In this document: positions 17,310 to 25,845 of the stretch, in pieces
How positions within the stretch are numbered: the first letter of the stretch is position 1
Layout: each line of letters starts with the position of its first letter
NCBI RefSeq assembly: GCF_002803845.1
Contig: NZ_CP024985.1
Span: forward strand, 1,674,001 to 1,738,000
Direction: 5' to 3'
DNA length: 64,000 nt
Source: Streptomyces lavendulae subsp. lavendulae
Lineage (GTDB): Bacteria; Actinomycetota; Actinomycetes; Streptomycetales; Streptomycetaceae
Notes under the pieces: model-generated
The model's input: the letters and a program-made list of their open reading frames with translations, nothing else
Told to the model about the DNA's origin: nothing
Databases searched by the model: none
Program-made: the position numbers and the translations under genes

Positions 17310-18764
17310 TCAGCCCGCCGTCAGTTTTTCCCACTCCGCGCGGTCCGGTCCCACCGCGTTCGGGGCGTACTCCGGCCGGGCCGCGAGCCAGCGGGTGACG
17401 CGGGCGCGGATCAGGGGGTGGGCGTAGGCCCGGGCGGGCGGGTCGACGAGGTGGCGGACCCTGGCCCGGGCCCGCATCACCTCCGGATCCTCCAGTGCGC
17501 ACTCGAACAGCGCGGCCGCCTCCCGGGCCGTTCCGGTCCGGGAGGCACGGGTCGCGAAGCGGTCCCCGATGGCCGCGTCGGCGACGACCTGGTAGTCGAA
17601 CCAGGGCTTGACCGTACGGACGGCCCAGTCGTGGTACTCGGCGGCGAAACGGTCGGACCCCGGGTCCTGGTGCGCGGTCCGTGCCACCCGGTGCGCGGCC
17701 CACAGGGCGAGGGAGGTCCCCTGCCCCAGGGTCGGGTTCGTGTGCGTGAGGGCGTCCCCGACGGGCACCAGTCCGCTCACCACCGGGCCCCGGTCGTCCG
17801 CGAGGGCGCTCCACCGGTTGTCCAGGCCCGCGGTGGCCAGGACCCCGGACAGCGGAGTGGCGCCCAGGCCCAGCCAGGCCTCGCCGGGCGGGAAGGACCG
17901 GGCCGCGGCCTCGAAGACGACCGGCTCGCGCAGCGCCGAGCGGGTGGGGTCCTCGGTGTGGACGAAGAGGGTCACGGCGAAGGTGGCGTTGTCGGCCGGG
18001 AAGACGGCGCAGCCCGCGAAGCCCCCGCCGGTCACCGTCCAGGGCCTGCGCGGACCGTCCTCCATCCCGGCGGGCAGCCGGTACCAGCGGCAGAAGTAGG
18101 CGAGGCCGGTGCGGTGCCGCTCGACGGTGACCGGGCGGCAGCCTGCCGCGGCCAGCCACCGTTCGACGCCGCCCCGCCGCCCTCCGGCGTCCACGACGAG
18201 GTCCCCCTCGTACGCGCCGGCGGCCGTGGTCACCCCGGTCACCCGTATCCCCGGTCCCGCCCCCGTACCGCCCCCCGTACCGCCCCCCGCCCCAGCCCCC
18301 GACAGGGCCGTCGCCGCGGACCCGGCGACGGCCGTCAGACCCGAGACCGGCTCCCCGTAGCGCACCACCGCCCCCGGCTCGGACCGCAGCGCGGTGGCCA
18401 GGGCGCTCTCCAGCACGATCCGGCGCGCCTGGAGCATGATCAGGTCCTCGTCGCCCGGCCGGGCCGGCGGGCGCACGTCGAACCAGTCCAGCTCGTGCCG
18501 TTCGCGCGCGCCGAGCCGGAGCATCTCGGCGTGCACGTCGGGCAGTTCGGCGACCAGTACCTTGCGGGCGGCACCGAGCAGGGCGTGCGGCTGGGCGGCC
18601 TGGGGGACGGCCGGGCGGCGCCAGCCGAAGAAGTCCCGGTCCAGGGCGGTACCGGGGGCGCGGGTGTCCCGCTCGAACAGCTCGACGGTGTGTCCCCGCC
18701 GGGCGGCGAGCAGTGCCGCCGCCAGGCCCGCGACCCCTCCGCCGATGACCAGCACGTGTGCCAT
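17310..18764 (-). CDS. FAD-dependent oxidoreductase
   Basis: A 484-residue flavoprotein with an N-terminal dinucleotide fold (MAHVLVIGGGVAGLAAALLA) and a GLVPVGDALTHTNPTLGQG segment of the aromatic hydroxylase/geranylgeranyl reductase-like group. A short Gly-rich insertion (GAGAGGGTGGGTGAGPG) interrupts the middle domain. The ATG at 18764 is picked because the flavin fold begins there and AGGGGGG precedes it; the frame extends upstream without homology. It converges on the ligase gene with a 4-bp gap. The substrate is unknown, and it could be a halogenase or hydroxylase of secondary metabolism. Confidence 0.87.
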   Translation of the reverse strand: MAHVLVIGGGVAGLAAALLAARRGHTVELFERDTRAPGTALDRDFFGWRRPAVPQAAQPHALLGAARKVLVAELPDVHAEMLRLGARERHELDWFDVRPPARPGDEDLIMLQARRIVLESALATALRSEPGAVVRYGEPVSGLTAVAGSAATALSGAGAGGGTGGGTGAGPGIRVTGVTTAAGAYEGDLVVDAGGRRGGVERWLAAAGCRPVTVERHRTGLAYFCRWYRLPAGMEDGPRRPWTVTGGGFAGCAVFPADNATFAVTLFVHTEDPTRSALREPVVFEAAARSFPPGEAWLGLGATPLSGVLATAGLDNRWSALADDRGPVVSGLVPVGDALTHTNPTLGQGTSLALWAAHRVARTAHQDPGSDRFAAEYHDWAVRTVKPWFDYQVVADAAIGDRFATRASRTGTAREAAALFECALEDPEVMRARARVRHLVDPPARAYAHPLIRARVTRWLAARPEYAPNAVGPDRAEWEKLTAG

Positions 18765-18927
18765 TGCGCCCCCCTGAGCCGACGGACCGTACGACGATCG
18801 GACCGCCCAGAGCCTGCGCGGACAGCCCCTGACCGAAACCCGTACAGCTGTCCGATTCCATGCGTTCGGCGGCTCACGGGCCCGGCCGGGTTTGACAAAG
18901 GATCGGGCGGGACCGGCAAATGGAGCC

Positions 18928-19449
18928 ATGGCTACCGAAGATCAGGCCGCCGCCGCGACGGCTCCGGCCGTACGGGCCGTCCCCCAGCCCAACGCCGTCG
19001 TGGGCGTCGGGCTGATCGTGCTCGGCTCCGACGGCCGGCTGCTGCTCGGGCAGGCGCACGACGGCCGGTGGGAACTGCCGGGCGGCAAGGTCGATCCCGG
19101 GGAGGGCTTCGAGCAGGCCGCCGCGCGGGAGCTCGCGGAGGAAACCGCCCTGCGGGCCGCGCCCGAGGGCATCGAGGTGCTCGCGGTGCAGATCGACGCG
19201 GGCTCCGGCCTGACCCGGCTGACGGCCGCCGCCCTCACCCGGTCCGCCGAGGGCAGCCCCAGCGTCACCGAGCCGCACAAGATCGCACGCTGGCAGTGGT
19301 TCGCCCCGGACGAGGTCCCCTCCGCCCTCTACCCGCCCACGGCGGCCGTGCTGCGCAGCTGGCGCCCGGACCTTCCGATGCTGCCGCACGTGCCCTCGTA
19401 CGACTACCCGACCGGCCCGGCCACCGGGGCCCCGCGGAGCACCCCGTAG
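18928..19449 (+). CDS. NUDIX hydrolase
   Basis: A 173-residue NUDIX protein. The box spans residues 53-75 (GKVDPGEGFEQAAARELAEE) with Gly53, Glu59, Arg67, Glu68, Glu71 and Glu72 present; the last Gly of the consensus is Ala. The upstream WELPGGKVDPGEG is MutT-like, suggesting hydrolysis of a nucleoside diphosphate derivative. The flexible Ala/Pro-rich first 20 residues are atypical. The ATG at 18928 is the likely start. The gene converges on the GOLPH3-like gene 13 bp away. Confidence 0.9.
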   Translation: MATEDQAAAATAPAVRAVPQPNAVVGVGLIVLGSDGRLLLGQAHDGRWELPGGKVDPGEGFEQAAARELAEETALRAAPEGIEVLAVQIDAGSGLTRLTAAALTRSAEGSPSVTEPHKIARWQWFAPDEVPSALYPPTAAVLRSWRPDLPMLPHVPSYDYPTGPATGAPRSTP

Positions 19450-19462
19450 GGCACCCGGCCGT

Positions 19463-20125
19463 TCAGACCGTCGTGGAGGCGGCCATGACCACCGTGACGG
19501 CCGCCACCGCGGCGTGCATGTCCCGGATGGCCGCGCGGACGCCCTCGCCCGCCCACTGCCCGGCGGCTATCTCCCCCATCCGCGGCGCCACCAGCCGGGA
19601 CGGCCGGTCCGGGAAGGCGAGCCGGTGCAGCCCGGCCGCGTGCAGCAGGGCGATGAGGCCCGCCGTGCGCCCGTCGGGGTCGCCACCCGCCAGGACCACG
19701 GCCCCGAGCCGGTCCCGCAGCTCGCGCTCCACGGCGGCGTCGGCCTCGGGGTAGCGGCGCTGCGGGAACACCCCGAGCACCTTGTGTACCTGCGACCCGA
19801 CGATCCCCCGCTCGCCGAGGCCGTCCAGCGCGGCGCCGACCGCCTTGGCGTGGTCCTTCGTCAGCCAGTCCGTCACCCGCCGCTTGCTGCGCCCCCGCAG
19901 CCAGGACTCGATCATCAGGATCCGGCCGTCCAGCAGCCGCTCCCCGGTGGGGGCGGTACTGCGCAGTTCGAGGTACTTGCCGGTCACCGAGACCCGCTCC
20001 GCCATGACCAGTTCGAGGAGGATGCCCCCCGCGGCGGCCCAGCCCGCCGACTGCCGCTGCCTCGCCGCCCCCGACGCCCCGTCCAGGGACAGCAGCACGA
20101 CCTCCTCCGCCAATGTGATCGCCAT
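19463..20125 (-). CDS. GOLPH3/VPS74-like (GPP34) phosphoprotein
   Basis: A 220-residue protein of the GOLPH3 fold, known in eukaryotic Golgi as a PI4P-binding adaptor and widespread in Streptomyces with unknown role. Recognisable parts are MAITLAEEVVLLSLDGASG, GILLELVMAERVSVTGKYLE, RRVTDWLTKDHAKAV, VFPQRRYPEADAAVERELR and TAGLIALLHAAGLHRLAFP. It probably associates peripherally with membranes through basic residues. The ATG at 20125 follows GGGGGG. It is downstream of, and on the same strand as, the fused efflux pump gene 80 bp away, so the two might be co-transcribed. Confidence 0.88.
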   Translation of the reverse strand: MAITLAEEVVLLSLDGASGAARQRQSAGWAAAGGILLELVMAERVSVTGKYLELRSTAPTGERLLDGRILMIESWLRGRSKRRVTDWLTKDHAKAVGAALDGLGERGIVGSQVHKVLGVFPQRRYPEADAAVERELRDRLGAVVLAGGDPDGRTAGLIALLHAAGLHRLAFPDRPSRLVAPRMGEIAAGQWAGEGVRAAIRDMHAAVAAVTVVMAASTTV

Positions 20126-20205
20126 GAGCGGTACCCCCCGCCTTGCCCGTACGCGACGCCCTTCGCCGGGAAGGACGTCCGGCGGCCGACGCGGGTTCCC
20201 CGGCC

Positions 20206-22266
20206 CTACCCCCGCGGCACCAGCCGTGGCGCGAAATTGCCGTCGCGCAGGTCCTCCGCGAGCAGCCGCTTCGCGATCGCGTCGGCCGCCGCCCTCAGTT
20301 CCGCGCTGCGCGGCCGTCCCCGGTCCTTCTCCAGCTGGTCGCCGAGCCACTGCGCCCACGCCGCGGAGATCACCCCCGCCTCCCGCTCCCCGCCCGCGGT
20401 CAGCGCGAAGTAACCGTTCTGCCGGGTCAGGAAGCCCTCCTCGGTCATCCGGTCGAACACAGGCAGCAGCACCTCGGGCGGGACCGACCGGCGCGCCGCG
20501 ATCAGCCCGAGGCCGGCGTGCCCGACCGTCCGGGTCAGCAGGTCCACCTGCATCACGGCCCACGCGCCCGCGATGTCCAGCCGCGTGTCGGAGCCCTCGA
20601 CGATCGCCCGTGCCGTGTCCTGGCCCATCCCGCGCACGAGTTTGCCCACGGCCAGCTCCAGCAGTTTGGCCGAATCCCCCGAGGCCGAGGCCGGCGAGGC
20701 GAAGCCCTCGCCCATGTCCGTGGACGCGGCCCGCGCGCTGTCGCGCAGGTGGACCTCCTTGAGGAACAGCGCGACGACGAAGCCGACCAGCGCCACCGGC
20801 ACGGTCCACAGGAACACCGTCTGCAGGGCCTCGGCGTACGCGTCGACGACCGGCCCGGCGGCCGCCGGGTCGAGACCGTGCACCCCCTGCGGGCTCTGCG
20901 CCGCCGCCGCCAGCTGTGCCGGATCGGCCCCCGTGGCGCGGGCGGCCTCGGCCACGCCCGCCTTCAGCGCGGGCTCCAGGCTGTTGGCGTAGATGGTCCC
21001 GAAGACGGCGGCCCCGAAGGAGCTGCCGAGCGTACGGAAGAAGGTGACGCCGGAAGTGGCGGTGCCCAGGTCGGCGTAGTCGACGGTGTTCTGCACGGCG
21101 ATGGTGAGCACCTGCATGCACAGGCCGATTCCCGCGCCCAGGACGAACATGTACAGGGATTCCAGCCAGGCGCCGGTCTGCGGCCCCATCCGCGACAGCA
21201 GGTACAGGCCGACCGCCATGACCGCGCTGCCCACGATCGGGAAGACCCGGTAGTGGCCCGTCCTGCTGGTGACGGTGCCGCTGAAGACGGACGCGATGAG
21301 CAGGCCGATGACGAGCGGCAGGGTCCGTACGCCGGAGACGGTGGCCGAATCCCCGTCCACGTACTGGAGATAGGTCGGCAGGAAGGTCATCGCGCCGAGC
21401 ATGGCGAAGCCGACGATGAAGCTCAGCACCGAGCAGACCGTGAAGACGGGGTTGCGGAACAGCCGCATCGGCAGCATCGGTTCGGCGGCCCGCGTCTCCA
21501 CCAGGCAGAACAGCGCCAGGGCCAGCGCGCCGCCCGCGAACAGGCCGATGATCACCGGGGAGTTCCAGGCGTACTCGTTCCCGCCCCAGCTGGTGGCGAG
21601 GATCAGCGCGCTCGCACCGACCGCGACGAGCGCGATGCCCAGGTAGTCGATGACGGGCCGCCCGGCGGCCCGCACCGAGGGGATGGTCCGGGCCGCCGCC
21701 ACGACCACCAGGATGGCGATCGGGACGTTCACGTAGAAGGCCCAGCGCCAGCTCAGGTGGTCGGTGAAGAAGCCGCCGAGCAGCGGCCCGATCACCGTCG
21801 CGACGCCGAAGACGGCGCCGATCGCGCCCTGGTACTTGCCTCGTTCGCGCAGCGGCACGACGTCGGCGATCAGCGCCATCGAGGTGACCATCAGACCGCC
21901 GGCGCCGACGCCCTGCACGCCCCGCCACAGGATGAGCATCGTCATGTTGGAGGAGAGGCCGCACAGGAAGGAGCCGGTGATGAAGACGACGGCGGAGATC
22001 TGGAAGACGAGCTTGCGGCCGAAGAGGTCGCCGAACTTGCCCACCAGCACCGTCGCGACGGTCTCCGCGAGCAGGTACGAGGTCACCACCCACGACATGT
22101 GTTCCGCGCCGCCCAGGTCCGCGACGATGGTGGGCAGGGCGGTGCCCACGATCGTCTGGTCGAGCGCGGCCAGCAGCACGCCCAGCATGATCGTGCCGAA
22201 GACGACGTTGCGCCGCCGCCGGTCGAGCACGGGGGGCGCCCCGGCCGGGGCGGGAGCAGTGGTCAC
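20206..22266 (-). CDS. DHA2-type MFS transporter with fused C-terminal winged-helix domain
   Basis: A 686-residue protein. Residues 1-520 are a 14-helix DHA2 drug:H+ antiporter with the motif-C-like LDQTIVGTALPTIVADLGG, motif A (KFGDLFGRKLVF) and WRGVQGVGAGGLM. After the last helix a further ~160 residues (AKLLELAVGKLVRGMGQDTA, RSVPPEVLLPVFDRMTEEGF, LTRQNGYFALTAGGEREAG) look like a cytoplasmic MarR-like winged helix. Usual DHA2 length is about 500. The start is GTG 22266 (VTTAPAPAGAPPVLDRRRRN), with no clear ribosome-binding site. It probably exports a lipophilic drug; the tail may sense ligand or bind a partner. Confidence 0.9.
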   Translation of the reverse strand: MTTAPAPAGAPPVLDRRRRNVVFGTIMLGVLLAALDQTIVGTALPTIVADLGGAEHMSWVVTSYLLAETVATVLVGKFGDLFGRKLVFQISAVVFITGSFLCGLSSNMTMLILWRGVQGVGAGGLMVTSMALIADVVPLRERGKYQGAIGAVFGVATVIGPLLGGFFTDHLSWRWAFYVNVPIAILVVVAAARTIPSVRAAGRPVIDYLGIALVAVGASALILATSWGGNEYAWNSPVIIGLFAGGALALALFCLVETRAAEPMLPMRLFRNPVFTVCSVLSFIVGFAMLGAMTFLPTYLQYVDGDSATVSGVRTLPLVIGLLIASVFSGTVTSRTGHYRVFPIVGSAVMAVGLYLLSRMGPQTGAWLESLYMFVLGAGIGLCMQVLTIAVQNTVDYADLGTATSGVTFFRTLGSSFGAAVFGTIYANSLEPALKAGVAEAARATGADPAQLAAAAQSPQGVHGLDPAAAGPVVDAYAEALQTVFLWTVPVALVGFVVALFLKEVHLRDSARAASTDMGEGFASPASASGDSAKLLELAVGKLVRGMGQDTARAIVEGSDTRLDIAGAWAVMQVDLLTRTVGHAGLGLIAARRSVPPEVLLPVFDRMTEEGFLTRQNGYFALTAGGEREAGVISAAWAQWLGDQLEKDRGRPRSAELRAAADAIAKRLLAEDLRDGNFAPRLVPRG

Positions 22267-22352
22267 TCTCGCACTCTCACAGCGGACCGCCGCCCCCGCA
22301 TGCCGCAAGCCGCCGTACGGGTGACCGGCCCGCCCGCCCCCGGGCTCCGGCC

Positions 22353-23708
22353 TCAGCGCAGGTAGCCGAGGCCCGGGTGCTCCTTCGCGTACCCGTCGAG
22401 CAGCCGCCGGGCCACGGCCACGGAGTCCACCAGCGGGTGCAGGGCGAAGGCCTTGACGGCGTCGGCCCGCGCACCGCTCGCCGCGGCGGCGAGCACCTCC
22501 CGCTCGGCGGCCTTCACCGAGGTCACCAGCCCCACCGCGTGCAGCGGCAGCGGATCCACGGCGACGGGGTGGGCCCCGTTGGCGTCGACCAGGCAGGGCA
22601 CCTCGATCACCGCCTCGGCGTCGAGCACCGACAGGGTGCCGCGGTTGCGGACGTTGAGGATGAGGGTGGCCCGCTCGTCCCGGGCGATGGCCCGCATCAG
22701 CGCGAGGGCCACCTGCTCGTAGCCGCCGGACTCCAGGTCGCTCTCCTCGCGCTCCCCCACGCCCGCCACCTCGCGGTTCTCGGACATGTACGTGGCCTCG
22801 CGCTCGGCCCGGGTCCGGTCCCAGGCGGCGAGCGCCGACCCGGGCGGCCCGTCCGGCCGTCCGGTCCCGGCGTAGAAGGCGCGCTGCTGGTCGCGCAGGA
22901 AGGCGCCGCGCGTCCGCTCGGCCTCCTGGTAGGCCCGCACGGTGTCCCGGTTGAAGTAGTAGTAGTGCAGGTACTCGTTGGGGATCGCGCCGAGCGAGCG
23001 CAGCCACTCGGCTCCGAAGAGGCGGCCCTCCTCGAAGGACTCCAGTGCCACCTCGTCGGCCAGCAGCCGGGGCAGCTCGTCACGGCCGCCCACGTGCAGG
23101 CCGCGCACCCATCCCAGGTGGTTGAGGCCCACGTAGTCGATCCAGGCGTCCCGCGGCCGGGCGCCGAGCAGCCGGGCGATCCTGCGGCCGAGTCCGACGG
23201 GCGAGTCGCAGATGCCGATGACGCGGTCGCCGAGCACCTCGGCCATGGCCTCGGTGACCACCCCGGCGGGGTTGGTGAAGTTGATGACCCAGGCCCCGGG
23301 GGCCGCGCGGGCGATCCTGCGGGCGATCTCCCGCACCACGGGAACGGTGCGCAGCCCGTACGCGATCCCGCCGGCGCCGACCGTCTCCTGGCCCAGCACG
23401 CCCTCGGCCAGGGCGATCCGTTCGTCGGCGGCCCGGCCCTCCAGTCCGCCGACGCGGATGGCGGAGAAGACGAAGTCGGCCCCGCGCAGGGCCTCGTCGA
23501 GGTCCCCGGTGGCGGTGACGGCCGGGGCGTCCGCCACGCCCGGTGCCGCGGCCTGGTCGGCCAGCACCCGGGTCATGGCGGTGAGCCGGCCGGGATCCTC
23601 GTCGTACAGCGTCACGTGGGACACCCGGCCCTCGCCGCGGTCCCCAAGGAGTGCTCCGTAGACGAGCGGGACGCGGAATCCGCCCCCGCCGAGGATGGTC
23701 AACCGCAC
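22353..23708 (-). CDS. 6-phospho-beta-glucosidase (GH4)
   Basis: A 451-residue family 4 glycosidase that uses NAD+ and a divalent metal. The NAD fold MRLTILGGGGFRVPLVYGAL, the metal Cys in GDRVIGICDSPVG and the His in VGLNHLGWVRGLH are present, as are NFTNPAGVVTEAM and IPNEYLHYYYF. It hydrolyses phosphorylated cellobiose-like sugars by oxidation-elimination. GTG 23708 is the start, with a GGTAGGGGC ribosome-binding region. No PTS or ABC sugar genes adjoin, so the supplying transporter lies elsewhere. Two strong palindromes lie about 85 bp upstream. Confidence 0.93.
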   Translation of the reverse strand: MRLTILGGGGFRVPLVYGALLGDRGEGRVSHVTLYDEDPGRLTAMTRVLADQAAAPGVADAPAVTATGDLDEALRGADFVFSAIRVGGLEGRAADERIALAEGVLGQETVGAGGIAYGLRTVPVVREIARRIARAAPGAWVINFTNPAGVVTEAMAEVLGDRVIGICDSPVGLGRRIARLLGARPRDAWIDYVGLNHLGWVRGLHVGGRDELPRLLADEVALESFEEGRLFGAEWLRSLGAIPNEYLHYYYFNRDTVRAYQEAERTRGAFLRDQQRAFYAGTGRPDGPPGSALAAWDRTRAEREATYMSENREVAGVGEREESDLESGGYEQVALALMRAIARDERATLILNVRNRGTLSVLDAEAVIEVPCLVDANGAHPVAVDPLPLHAVGLVTSVKAAEREVLAAAASGARADAVKAFALHPLVDSVAVARRLLDGYAKEHPGLGYLR

Positions 23709-23789
23709 GCCCCTACCGCCCTTCCGCCGTCACGACCGGTGCCACGGACCACGACCGCGCGCCGGGCGGTGTCCCGTCCCGGCGCCACG

Positions 23790-23842
23790 GCGGATGCCAC
23801 GATCCGTGACATCCGCGCGATGCCACGGATCGTGGCATCCGC
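23790..23842. promoter_or_regulatory. nested palindromes upstream of the GH4 gene
   Basis: Two 19-bp arms (23790-23808 and 23824-23842) are perfect inverted repeats around 15 bp. Each is itself the core of a palindrome: 23819-23839 is a perfect 9-3-9 repeat (GATGCCACG / CGTGGCATC), and 23792-23814 is the same with one mismatch. GCCACGG also occurs at 23741 and 23784. They look like paired operators for the GH4 gene; a terminator for the regulator ending at 23906 is the alternative. Confidence 0.6.
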
Positions 23843-23905
23843 CCGGCGGCACCCCCTTCGGGGTCCCGCGGCACACGCTTCAGGGCACCAGTGTCCCCCG
23901 CCCGC

Positions 23906-24895
23906 TCAGTCCACCGGTGACGGCACGGCCCGCAGGCGGGCCCCCTGCTGCTGCGGGAAGCCGGTGGTCCCGCGCACCGGACCGGTGGGCAGGCCCTGCG
24001 GGGCGGAGAGCACCAGGGTGATCCGGGTGAGACCCATGCCCTCCAGCATTCGGCTGGATTCCGCCACCATCCGGCACCTCACCACGCCCCGTCCGGGGTC
24101 GGGATGACGGACCGTCCGGACGGCGCCGTCCTGCTCCGCGGCGCGTTCTCCGTGGGCGCTCAGCCAGTGCGGGACCCCGTACCGGTAGGCGGCCTCCATG
24201 AACGGGTCGCGAGCCACCTCCTGACGGATGCTCCGCAGCCCCTCGTCGTCCGGCGCGGCGCCGAGTGCGGTGGCGAACTGCGCCAGCAGCGGTACGCACC
24301 AGGCCGGTTCGTGGTCCTCCAGCACGGCCGCGGCGTCCGGGTGGAAGAGCACGAAGCGCAGGAAGTTGTCGTCCGGAAGGGCCGTCGGATGCGGCCTGAC
24401 CGACTGGAACAGCCGGTCGAAGGCCGAATTGGTGAGGGCCACGTCCCACCGGTGGTCCACCAGGAAGGACGGGTAGGGGACGGCCTCCATGAGGGCCGCG
24501 TAGTCGCACAGGTAGTCGCGCTGGGCCGGATCCTGCGGCAGCCGGTTGTCCTCGGCCGCACGCCAGGTGGGCGGCGGATCCCGGTCGACCATGACCCGGA
24601 AGAGCCAGAAGCACTGCCGCTCGCTCATCTCCAAGGCCTCTGCCAGGGCGAGGAGTTTGCGGTCCGTCCATTCCTTGACGAGCCCGCGCTCCCAGTTTCC
24701 GTACGCGCGCACGCTGATGCGCAGTCGTGACGCGAGGTCTTCCTGGCTCAGGCCCAGCTCCTCACGGCGCTGGCGCAAAATCTCCTTGCGTCGCTCCGAC
24801 CGCACTGCGCCACGGGCGGACTCCTCGCCCGCCAGGCGTTCCTCACCGGCTCGGACGAGGCCATCAGACGGGCCCACCGCTGCGAGATGTGGCAC
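23906..24895 (-). CDS. XRE-family regulator with MmyB-like ligand domain
   Basis: A 329-residue regulator with an N-terminal helix-turn-helix (QRREELGLSQEDLASRLRIS, then VRAYGNWERG) and a C-terminal MmyB-type PAS-like domain (PYPSFLVDHRWDVALTNSAF, NFLRFVLFHPDA). The family senses fatty acids or other hydrophobic ligands. GTG 24895 is chosen because AGGAGGGGGAG lies 6 nt upstream; an in-frame ATG at 24961 lacks a Shine-Dalgarno. It is divergent from the regulator/metallopeptidase/membrane triad and shares with it an unusually A+T-rich intergenic region, so it may control that cluster. Confidence 0.87.
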   Translation of the reverse strand: MPHLAAVGPSDGLVRAGEERLAGEESARGAVRSERRKEILRQRREELGLSQEDLASRLRISVRAYGNWERGLVKEWTDRKLLALAEALEMSERQCFWLFRVMVDRDPPPTWRAAEDNRLPQDPAQRDYLCDYAALMEAVPYPSFLVDHRWDVALTNSAFDRLFQSVRPHPTALPDDNFLRFVLFHPDAAAVLEDHEPAWCVPLLAQFATALGAAPDDEGLRSIRQEVARDPFMEAAYRYGVPHWLSAHGERAAEQDGAVRTVRHPDPGRGVVRCRMVAESSRMLEGMGLTRITLVLSAPQGLPTGPVRGTTGFPQQQGARLRAVPSPVD

Positions 24896-24976
24896 CGAGA
24901 GCTCCCCCTCCTCACGGTCTGGATCTTCATTTCCGTGTGGCGATCCTGCTACCGACTTCATTCGAGTGTCAACTAT

Positions 24977-25026
24977 TGTGGCAATTCCAGCCTTGCGACA
25001 GCTCATTCCCGCCACAGCTGTGGCAA
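24977..25026. promoter_or_regulatory. direct repeats and palindrome in divergent promoter region
   Basis: TGTGGCAA occurs at 24977-24984 and 25019-25026, exactly 42 bp (four helical turns) apart, and a related TGTGGCGA lies near 24937. The second copy overlaps a perfect 14-bp palindrome GCCACAGCTGTGGC (25011-25024). The surrounding 24930-25070 stretch is the most A+T-rich I noticed in the window. Confidence 0.5.
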
Positions 25027-25112
25027 GTTCTAGCTCTCCCAAAACAAACCGGATAGATTCCCTGAGGCCGACCACGTGCCCACTGACCTCGCGCGATCTA
25101 GGAGAACCACTG

Positions 25113-25781
25113 GTGACAGACGGCTTCCCGGCTCCCGTCGCGGTGGCCAACGCGCCCCTGGCAGCGACCGTCACGCGGGTCGCCGAACTCGCGAACAAAT
25201 TGGGCCGCGCCCGGAACCAGGTCTTCGACCTCCGGCGGCTGTCGGAGGCCTCCGGGGTCCCCGCCGACGTGATCAAGACCCTGCTCGACGGGCGCCCGGC
25301 CGGCGAACCCGATCTCCAGGCGCGTTTCCTCCAGCGCCTCGACCTGCTCCGGCGGACCCGGGTGAAACCCAACGGGCGCCGCTACACCCAGCAGGAGATC
25401 GCGGACGGCGCCGGAATGTCGCGGCAGCAGGCCGGCGCCCTGATCAACGGCGACCGCCGCCCCACGATGGAGCACTGTGACGCCATCCAGCGCTTCTTCG
25501 GGGTCCACGCGGGCTTCCTCACCGCCCACGACGCCGACGCCCTCACCGACGCCCTCCAGCGGACCGAGCAGCAGCTGCTCCAGGACTTCGCGGGCCGCGA
25601 GCGGCAGCCCGTACCGGCCGAGACCGCTTCGGCGGGCGATCCGCTGGCAAGACTCCTGCAGAACCACGGCGTACGCGGCATCGCGTGGCGGGCCGCCCAA
25701 CTGCCCAGCGACAAGCACCGGGACAAGGTGACCGAATGGCTGGACATGCTTCTCGAAAGCGTCAAACCGAACGAATCATGA
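25113..25781 (+). CDS. helix-turn-helix regulator of ImmA/IrrE-type triad
   Basis: A 222-residue XRE-like DNA-binding protein. The helix-turn-helix is near residues 85-130 (GRRYTQQEIADGAGMSRQQA, then GALINGDRRPTMEHC) and the segment LNKLGRARNQ-type is replaced by ANKLGRARNQVFDLRRL at its N-terminal part. GTG 25113 (VTDGFPAPVA) follows CTAGGAG. It is upstream, by 64 bp, of the ImmA/IrrE-like metallopeptidase gene. In ImmR/ImmA systems the peptidase cleaves the partner repressor, so this protein is the natural candidate substrate (inference). Confidence 0.85.
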   Translation: MTDGFPAPVAVANAPLAATVTRVAELANKLGRARNQVFDLRRLSEASGVPADVIKTLLDGRPAGEPDLQARFLQRLDLLRRTRVKPNGRRYTQQEIADGAGMSRQQAGALINGDRRPTMEHCDAIQRFFGVHAGFLTAHDADALTDALQRTEQQLLQDFAGRERQPVPAETASAGDPLARLLQNHGVRGIAWRAAQLPSDKHRDKVTEWLDMLLESVKPNES

Positions 25782-25845
25782 CCCAGTCGAAAGTCTGGAT
25801 CTGATCCTTGAGTCCTGATCCGGATCCGCGCCGACGGGGAGAACG

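Noticed and set aside
19463..20125. GOLPH3-like gene as a transfer from eukaryotes
   Set aside because: The family is widespread in Streptomyces with normal composition, so no recent transfer is implied.
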